A DNA stretch of 11,047 nucleotides from Desulfobacteraceae bacterium (GTDB lineage: Bacteria; Desulfobacterota; DSM-4660; Desulfatiglandales; Desulfatiglandaceae): NCBI GenBank assembly GCA_020349865.1, contig CP070700.1, positions 4,844,340 through 4,855,386 of the forward strand, written 5' to 3'. Positions 5,379 through 11,047 of the stretch are shown piece after piece. Under the pieces are notes generated by a model, which worked only from the letters and a program-made list of their open reading frames with translations, made no database searches and had not been told where the DNA came from. Position 1 is the stretch's first letter. Each line of letters begins with the position of its first letter. The translations under genes were made by a program, and so were the position numbers.

Positions 5379-5950
5379 ATGAAGCGAAGCCACCATCCAG
5401 TCGCAGCCGACATTGTTGCCATCCTTTTCTACCTTTTCATGCTGGCGCCCTTGTCTCCGGGCGGGAACCCTACCATCTTATGTGGTTCTGCCACCTCGGC
5501 TGCCTGCTCATAGGGATAGGTTTGCTCCTGTCACGATCCTGGCTCCTGTCCATCGGATTTTTCTGGTTGACCATGGCGGTCCCCCTTTGGCTACTCAATG
5601 TCCTCATGAACGCTGATTTCATGCTGACTTCGACTTTCAGCCACATTGGGGGGCTCGTCATCGCCCTTTATGGACTCAAATTCATGGAAATACCGAAATT
5701 TTCATGGATTGCGGCTACAGTAGGATTGGTGGCCCTTGGGTTGGTCACCAGGATGGTCACCCCTGAACACGCCAATGTGAATCTCTCCTTTGCCGTGTGG
5801 GCGGGCTGGGAACAGACGTTCCCATCCTATTTTTGGTATGTGGTCTTGATTTTATCAGCCTCAGCGGCCACCTTTTGGGTCTTGGAGAGCATCGTCCGGA
5901 AGGTTACGGAACGGAGGAGGCTGGAAAAATCAAACGCCGTGAGTTCGTGA
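5379..5950 (+). pseudogene. Polytopic membrane protein of unknown function, single-base frameshift
   Basis: The long frame ending at TGA 5948-5950 encodes about five hydrophobic helices and the loop TPEHANVNLSFAVWAGWE. Its nominal ATG (5222) lies in the REP palindrome and the next 60 codons are not protein-like. A better start is ATG 5379 in another frame, giving MKRSHHPVAADIVAILFYLF and a first helix. Adding one G in the GGG run at 5463-5465 joins this to EPYHLMWFCHLGC in the long frame, making one continuous 190-residue protein with about six helices. The gene is therefore likely broken by a one-base deletion, or the sequence has a homopolymer error. No clear ribosome-binding site precedes 5379. 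I do not recognise the family. It converges with, and overlaps by 21 bases, the rhodanese-membrane gene. Confidence 0.6.
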
Positions 5951-7321
5951 GTACCTGCCAATACCCAGTCCTTTTGAAGTCGATTTCAAGGCTACTTTTT
6001 TTATAGGGGCGATCTTGAAACGACCATATCGATTGAGTGGCCAGGGGGTTTTCAGATCGAATTGTGTCTTGAAGATTTCCAGGAAAAATAGTACCGCGGC
6101 AATCAAGATTAATTCCGTCGCCTCTTCCCACCAATCCGCCCAGGCCTGATTCTCTTTGAAGGTAAGAAGCAAGCCGAACCGGAAGAAGGAATAGCCGGCA
6201 AAACCAACCGCAGTGAAAAACGGCAGTTGCGCCTTTAATAGTCCGGCCTTCCCCTTCCACATCCACAGGAAAGAAATGAGAAATCCGATAGCCCCTAAGA
6301 TGGGATAGACCCGGAACTCGACGAACAGATTCCAGAAATCCTTGAACCATAGGACGTCCGACAAAAAGACGGGCATAATGATCTTGAAGGGCCGCAAGGG
6401 CATGGTCACCGGCAGTAAGGCCACAAAAGCGAGCGCGGGCATCAGGAACAGGGCGAGCCGATGAAGGCCGCAGGAGGTATCCTCATTTTTCCAGCATCCT
6501 TTGCAATGACGCTGAAAAACACACGGCCGGCGCGGATCCAGATAATGAAAGATGCGCCCATCGAAAAACAAGAACAGTCCCCAGGCAAGCAAGAAGTAAC
6601 TCCCCGCCATGCCCAGACCGTGAGCGAATTCAAGTAAAATGCTCCCATTGCCAGCAATGAAATAATTCAGGGTGCAGGCGTTCTCGCCCATGAAAAAGAC
6701 GACCATGGCGTTGCGGATGAGGGCCAGGTCGTTCGATTTCTTCCCCCACAGCATTACAATGACAGGCAAGCTCAGGATAATATAGGCGGGTTTGACAAGG
6801 AAGGCCGCCACTGTAATAACGAGTTGGGAGAGAACGCTGATTCGGACGACTGGTGGCCCGAACGCCTCTTTCTCAAGGGGATCTGAACCGGAGCGTACAG
6901 TATGCCCTCGCTCTTTCCACCGGTCCATGCCGCCGATGAGGGTATACACCTTGGGATAGCCCATGGCCATGATGGTGGCAGCACTGACCTGTGACCCCCA
7001 GCCTGCGCCGCAGACTGTAACAATAGGGCGATTCCAGGGGATCTTCTTTTTATCGAGATACCCTTCGACCTCTTCAACAGGCACGCTGATAGAGCCAGGG
7101 ATATGGCCCGCCCTGTAGACCGCTTCGCCCCGTGTATCCACTATGAGAATATCTTGCTGGTTGCTTGCAGCCTCTTTGAGACATTCGGCTGTGATGGTTT
7201 GAACGCCGATGAATCTGGCGGTGACCCGTTGACAACCTCCAAGTAGTGGCAGGCAAAGCGCCACTAAGACCGCGAACAAAGGGAATAACTGCTTCCTATA
7301 TTGAAACAACACCGACATCAT
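5930..7321 (-). CDS. Exported rhodanese domain fused to a polytopic membrane protein
   Basis: This protein has 463 residues. A hydrophobic signal (about 11-29) ends in LLGGC, a possible lipobox with C30. A rhodanese domain follows (about 48-143), with VDTRGEAVYRAGHIPGS and active-site C104 in VTVCGAGWGS. The rest has about six or seven membrane helices (roughly 160-192, 200-222, 230-254, 287-307, 340-355, 367-387, 400-417). If the signal is exported, the sulfurtransferase domain faces the periplasm. Between helices lies a cysteine group C267-x5-C273-x2-C276-x7-C284 that could bind an iron-sulfur cluster or zinc. Start: tandem ATGs at 7321/7318, no clear Shine-Dalgarno; the signal peptide supports either. 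It follows tex by 64 bases. Rhodaneses move sulfane sulfur to thiol acceptors; its acceptor is unknown. I do not recognise the membrane half as a named family. Confidence 0.78.
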   Translation of the reverse strand: MMSVLFQYRKQLFPLFAVLVALCLPLLGGCQRVTARFIGVQTITAECLKEAASNQQDILIVDTRGEAVYRAGHIPGSISVPVEEVEGYLDKKKIPWNRPIVTVCGAGWGSQVSAATIMAMGYPKVYTLIGGMDRWKERGHTVRSGSDPLEKEAFGPPVVRISVLSQLVITVAAFLVKPAYIILSLPVIVMLWGKKSNDLALIRNAMVVFFMGENACTLNYFIAGNGSILLEFAHGLGMAGSYFLLAWGLFLFFDGRIFHYLDPRRPCVFQRHCKGCWKNEDTSCGLHRLALFLMPALAFVALLPVTMPLRPFKIIMPVFLSDVLWFKDFWNLFVEFRVYPILGAIGFLISFLWMWKGKAGLLKAQLPFFTAVGFAGYSFFRFGLLLTFKENQAWADWWEEATELILIAAVLFFLEIFKTQFDLKTPWPLNRYGRFKIAPIKKVALKSTSKGLGIGRYSRTHGV

Positions 7322-7385
7322 TTGGTTCGCAACTCAGCCTGAGATCTAAATCGATGAAAGATGCAACCCCTACCCCCGCTTACAT

Positions 7386-9554
7386 TTAATGCTTTCCTGA
7401 TTTTCCTGGCTGCTGATCGGTACCCTGTTTCATGGAAAGAGAGATTCGTTTTCTTTCCAGATCCACGTCCAGCACCTTGACCGTTATATGCTGATGGACC
7501 TTGACCACCTTGTTAGGATCCTTAATAAATCGGTTCGCCATTTGGCTAATATGTACCAACCCATCCTGATGAACACCTATGTCGACAAAAGCACCAAATG
7601 CAGTGACATTCGTGACCACGCCGGGTAGGCTCATGCCAGGCCGCACATCTTCAATCTTCTCAATGCCCTCTTTGAATTTGAAACGTTCGAACTGCTTCCG
7701 GGGATCGCGACCGGGTTTGGCCAGTTCGGCAAAAATATCGGTAAGGGTGGGGACGCCCACCCTGTCTGTAACATATCTATTCAGGTCGATCTTGTTCCTG
7801 AGCACTTCGCTTTCAAGCAGATCAATTACCCCACAGCCAAGATCCTCGGCCATAGCCTCCACAATGTCATAAGATTCTGGATGGACCGCGCTTGCATCAA
7901 GGAGGTTATCCCCTTCCCTTATTCTGAGAAAACCGGCTGCCTGCTCAAAGGCCTTCGGGCCAAGACGCGATACCTTTTTAAATTCTTCCCTTGAAGAGAG
8001 AGCTCCGTGCTCATCGCGGTAGGTTACGATATTTTTTGCCAACTGCGGTCCAAGACCGGAGACATAGGTGAGAAGTTGTTGACTCGCTGTATTGACATCC
8101 ACCCCTACAGCATTGACGCAACTCGTGACCACATCATCCAGGCTTCTTTTGAGGGCCTGCGGGTTCACGTCGTGCTGATATTGCCCTACGCCAATAGATT
8201 TGGGATCGATTTTCACTAACTCAGCCACGGGGTCCATGAGGCGCCTTCCAATGGATACCGCCCCTCTGTAAGTCACGTCCAGATCAGGAAACTCCTCCCT
8301 TGCCGCTTCAGAAGCGGAATAGACAGACGCACCGCTCTCATTGACCATTATCACCGGAATGTTATCCGAAAAGGGAAGATTATTGATAAAGGCTTCGGTT
8401 TCCCTTCCAGCAGTGCCGTTCCCTATTGCTATCGCCTCCACTTCATATGTATCCACTAATTCCTTTGCCCTTTTTGCAGAGGATAATTGAGCGTCTTCCG
8501 ACTTGAAAGGATAGATAGTATCTGTTTGGAGCAGTTTACCCTGGGGACCGAGACAGGCAACCTTACAGCCCGTACGAATCCCCGGATCTATGGCCATGAC
8601 ACTTTTTTGGCCGAGGGGCGGTGCAAGGAGGAGTTCCCTGAGATTATCTGCAAATATCTTAATTGCTTCTTTGTCAGCTCTTTTTTTGGTTTCAAGCCTA
8701 ACGTCTGTTTCAATTGAAACAGATAGAAGCCTTTTGTAGCAATCATGCACCGCGTCCTTAACCTCCTGAGAAGCTGCACTTTCCCCTTTAACAAACATAG
8801 ACTCCAACAGTGCCAGCGCTTCATCCTGAGGGGGGCTTATTCGCAGATCGATAAAACCTTCCTTCTCTCCCCGGCGCATTGCAAGAATCCTGTGCGATGG
8901 TGCTTCAGACACCGGCTCTTCCCAGCCGAAATAGTCCCTGAACTTGACTCCCGCTGCCTCCTTGCCCGGAATTACTCTGGAGCGGAAGACCCCTTTCCGT
9001 GCATAGAGCACCCGCATTCTTTCGCGAGTCCTCTGATCTTCGTTTACCCACTCGGCTATTATGTCCCGACTGCCTGCAAGCGCATCCTCTGCTGTTTCAA
9101 CTCCCTTTTCAGGTTCAACAAAGGCTGCCGCCTCTTTTACCGGATCAGTTTCATCCTTCTGATCGAAGATGAGTTTCGCTAATGGTTCAAGCCCCTTTTC
9201 CTTAGCTACTTTGGCCCGCGTACGCCGTTTCGGCCTGTACGGGAGATAAATATCCTCCAGGGTGGTCATGGTCTCAGCGAAAACAATTTTCGCCTTCAGA
9301 TCATCAGTGAGGAGTTCCCGCTCCATGAGTGATTTCAATATACTCTCCCTCCGGTTGTCCAGAGCCTCCAGCTGAGCCATTTTATCACGGATCGCAGTTA
9401 TGGCTACCTCGTTCAGAGAATCGGTAGCCTCTTTCCTGTAACGGGCTATGAAGGGGACCGTGTCACCCTCTTTGAGCAAACGGGCTGTGGCCTTTACTTG
9501 TCCGAGTGCGAGATTCAGCTCTTCTGCTATCTTATTTACATGTTTCTCGTTCAT
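7386..9554 (-). CDS. tex: Tex, S1-domain RNA-binding transcription accessory protein
   Basis: This 722-residue protein has the full Tex architecture. The N-terminal helical region contains GDTVPFIARYRKE (30-42) and the hallmark TLEDIYLPYRPKRRTRA (98-114). It continues with a YqgF/RNase H-like domain (about 317-450) with AIDPGIRTGCKVA, helix-hairpin-helix motifs (about 483-550, VNTASQQLL and SGLGPQLAKNIV), and a C-terminal S1 domain (about 640-709, GVVTNVTAFGAFVDIG). Tex binds nucleic acid in the cytoplasm and affects transcription and stress or virulence gene output. Start ATG 9554 has AGGAG six bases upstream. Length and order of domains are normal and no lesion is visible. It follows nudC by 67 bases on the same strand and may be co-transcribed with it, though this link is not a known functional one. 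Confidence 0.97.
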   Translation of the reverse strand: MNEKHVNKIAEELNLALGQVKATARLLKEGDTVPFIARYRKEATDSLNEVAITAIRDKMAQLEALDNRRESILKSLMERELLTDDLKAKIVFAETMTTLEDIYLPYRPKRRTRAKVAKEKGLEPLAKLIFDQKDETDPVKEAAAFVEPEKGVETAEDALAGSRDIIAEWVNEDQRTRERMRVLYARKGVFRSRVIPGKEAAGVKFRDYFGWEEPVSEAPSHRILAMRRGEKEGFIDLRISPPQDEALALLESMFVKGESAASQEVKDAVHDCYKRLLSVSIETDVRLETKKRADKEAIKIFADNLRELLLAPPLGQKSVMAIDPGIRTGCKVACLGPQGKLLQTDTIYPFKSEDAQLSSAKRAKELVDTYEVEAIAIGNGTAGRETEAFINNLPFSDNIPVIMVNESGASVYSASEAAREEFPDLDVTYRGAVSIGRRLMDPVAELVKIDPKSIGVGQYQHDVNPQALKRSLDDVVTSCVNAVGVDVNTASQQLLTYVSGLGPQLAKNIVTYRDEHGALSSREEFKKVSRLGPKAFEQAAGFLRIREGDNLLDASAVHPESYDIVEAMAEDLGCGVIDLLESEVLRNKIDLNRYVTDRVGVPTLTDIFAELAKPGRDPRKQFERFKFKEGIEKIEDVRPGMSLPGVVTNVTAFGAFVDIGVHQDGLVHISQMANRFIKDPNKVVKVHQHITVKVLDVDLERKRISLSMKQGTDQQPGKSGKH

Positions 9555-9621
9555 CTTTGCTCCTGATAACCGTTAATTCTTTTGCTCATCCCGACGGCCC
9601 TACCCCTTCGTTGCCATTCAA

Positions 9622-10440
9622 TCAACTCTGTTTGTTTTCTGAAAACCAATCGATCAAATGCCGGGCAATGCTGATTTTAGGTGGAATAGAAGGAAGACTA
9701 TCCGCAGTAAACCAGCCTGCATAGATAATTTCAGAATTATCGATTTCTATTTCACCACCGGCGTATTCAGCAGTAAATGCAATCATGAGAGAATCCGGGA
9801 AAGGCCATGGCTGACTGCCAAAATAGCGGATATTTTTTACAGCGATGCCAACTTCTTCACGGACCTCTCTTTTAACACATTCTTCCAGAGTTTCCCCCGG
9901 TTCGACAAAGCCGGCCAGAACGCTGTAAAATTTAGTGGGAAACCGTTGCGAATGGGCAAGTAGAATCTGATTATCCTTGAGTACAGCAACGATGATTGCC
10001 GGTGAAAGACGAGGATAATTCATCAAGCCGCACTTTGGACAAAATTTGGCACGTTCATCCGCCTTATCTTCGGTGAGATTCCCGCATTTTCCGCAATACT
10101 GGTGGCTCTGATTCCATTGCACTAACTGGTTCGCCAAGCCTGCAATCCAGATCAATTCTTCTTCAAGTCGTCCAAAAAGACTACGAAGCCCTTGGAATGC
10201 AAAAATATCGGAGATGGGTGCTGCATTCGACAACTCCGCTGCATAGCAGGGCCGACCATCCATCGATCCGAGATATTGCTGCCTGACCGGAGCAAGGCTA
10301 AGTGCCTTCAAATCCGGTGATCGCAGAACGAAATAATTTTCGTCTTTGTTTTTTATCAGCAGCTTTTGATCCTTAAAAATAAACCATAACGCGGTTTTTT
10401 CCACTTTTGGTGGCGGCTTGAAGCTTGATATAAACGGCAT
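9622..10440 (-). CDS. nudC: NudC-type NADH pyrophosphatase / RNA deNADding Nudix hydrolase
   Basis: With start ATG 10440 the protein has 272 residues, close to the E. coli NudC length. Domains in order are an N-terminal domain, a zinc ribbon (C116-xx-C119 and C134-xx-C137), the Nudix box at about 177-199 (G177, E183, then REVREEVG), and the NudC signature SQPWPFPDS (209-217). It hydrolyses NAD(H) to NMN(H) and AMP and removes NAD caps from RNA in the cytoplasm. The frame is open up to 10506, but the extra 22 codons overlap the end of the TPR gene and look unlike the family; ATG 10440 starts four bases after that gene's stop with only a weak GGGAAAG, so translational coupling is likely. All key metal-binding and catalytic residues are present. 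Confidence 0.93.
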   Translation of the reverse strand: MPFISSFKPPPKVEKTALWFIFKDQKLLIKNKDENYFVLRSPDLKALSLAPVRQQYLGSMDGRPCYAAELSNAAPISDIFAFQGLRSLFGRLEEELIWIAGLANQLVQWNQSHQYCGKCGNLTEDKADERAKFCPKCGLMNYPRLSPAIIVAVLKDNQILLAHSQRFPTKFYSVLAGFVEPGETLEECVKREVREEVGIAVKNIRYFGSQPWPFPDSLMIAFTAEYAGGEIEIDNSEIIYAGWFTADSLPSIPPKISIARHLIDWFSENKQS

Positions 10441-10444
10441 TGGG

Positions 10445-11047
10445 CTATTCTTTCCCGCTTTGTGCCTGTTGGGCAAACAATTGAAACCGACGGGCTTCCT
10501 CCTCATTTCCTAACGAGGAATAGATTTGGCTTACTCTCAGGTAGTAAAATGGGGTATTTTCCGGATCTTCCTGGGCCAGAGAAAGATACATTTCCAGAAT
10601 TGCTGAAGAGTACTCACCTAAATCAAAGCTGATATCCGCGAATCTTCGCTTGACAAAAGGATCAATGCGGGTATGGCAGCTTCGGCATTGGTCCATGATT
10701 TCGGCATACATATCCCTGGCGTTTTCAAGGTCTCCCAATGTCTCGAATGTTCTGGCAAGGGCCCTTGCAATAAGTTCGTTCCAGCCGTATTCATTCATGA
10801 AATCCTGATAGAAAAATTTTGCTTGCGAATAGTTTCCGGCTTGAAACATGGTTTCGCCACGCAGCAGGTGATGTGCTAAAGAGTTCCTGAGCTCATCCGG
10901 GCATTGAGCAAGAAGCGCTTCAGCTTGATCGAACGCCCCCATTTCCCAAAAAACTTCACAAAGAATCTGGTAACCGGGCAAGGCATCCGGGTGATAGTGG
11001 AGAAATGTTTCCAGCAACTGGCGTGCTTCATCAAATTTATCTAAGTT
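10445..11047 (-). CDS. TPR-repeat protein (5' truncated by window)
   Basis: The frame is open from the window edge to TAG at 10445-10447 and gives 200 residues in the window; the real start lies outside. Helical repeats with TPR spacing are visible: FDEARQLLETFLHYHPD, then AFDQAEALLAQ, NYSQAKFFYQDFMNEYG, DLENARDMYAEIMD, EYSSAILEMYLSLAQEDPEN and YYLRVSQIYSSLGNEEEARR. TPR arrays are protein-binding scaffolds, so no specific role can be given. CRSCH about 77-81 residues before the end has the form of a heme c motif, but it sits in a helical repeat and no signal peptide can be checked. It lies four bases upstream of nudC, so the two are probably one transcription unit. Confidence 0.88.
   Translation of the reverse strand, partial: NLDKFDEARQLLETFLHYHPDALPGYQILCEVFWEMGAFDQAEALLAQCPDELRNSLAHHLLRGETMFQAGNYSQAKFFYQDFMNEYGWNELIARALARTFETLGDLENARDMYAEIMDQCRSCHTRIDPFVKRRFADISFDLGEYSSAILEMYLSLAQEDPENTPFYYLRVSQIYSSLGNEEEARRFQLFAQQAQSGKE

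Noticed and set aside
8745..9182. Plus-strand open frame of 145 codons opposite tex
   Set aside because: It lies wholly within the well-supported tex gene and its translation has no recognisable features.
10441..10506. Longer NudC form starting at 10506
   Set aside because: The extra residues overlap the end of the TPR gene and do not resemble the NudC N-terminus.

Overview
The window looks like the chromosome of an anaerobic bacterium, most likely of the Desulfobacterota (former Deltaproteobacteria). This is inferred from the kinds of gene present: a HdrD/DsrK-like iron-sulfur protein paired with a NarI/DsrM-like cytochrome b, DsrE2 and TusA sulfur carriers, and a REP-type palindrome common in anaerobes. 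No rRNA or tRNA gene is visible to fix the lineage. TAA, TAG and TGA all end intact genes here, so the code appears standard.

Layout. Bases 2-187 hold the end of an unrecognised plus-strand gene. Bases 214-1042 hold two minus-strand genes, khpA and a two-helix membrane protein with a bacterial PH domain. Each is readable in one frame from start to end except for a single in-frame stop (TGA and TAG). Bases 1157-4658 carry a minus-strand sulfur/redox cluster, in transcription order: marR-family regulator, dsrE2, tusA, NarI/DsrM-like cytochrome b, HdrD/DsrK-like iron-sulfur protein. Bases 4698-5378 have no intact gene; they hold AT-rich DNA, a relic that resembles the N-terminus of a REP-associated transposase, and a long imperfect palindrome. 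Bases 5379-5950 encode a plus-strand membrane protein with an apparent one-base frameshift. Its end overlaps, tail to tail, a minus-strand exported rhodanese/membrane protein (5930-7321). The remainder is the minus-strand run TPR protein (cut by the window edge), nudC, tex.

How the genes may work together. TusA and DsrE2 carry persulfide sulfur on cysteine, and dsrE2-tusA is an established pairing. Next to them, the one-base-overlapping cytochrome b/iron-sulfur pair has the architecture of quinone-linked DsrMK, HdrDE or TmcBC modules. The inference is a membrane-bound redox unit that reduces or oxidises a protein- or thiol-bound sulfur species, controlled by the MarR-type protein. GTTAA/TTAAC inverted elements before dsrE2, at the marR start and before the PH-domain gene are candidate operators. 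The exported rhodanese is an attractive but unproven extra partner. Three neighbouring genes carry single-base lesions while the sulfur cluster and tex/nudC are clean, so real gene decay and local sequence error must be told apart.
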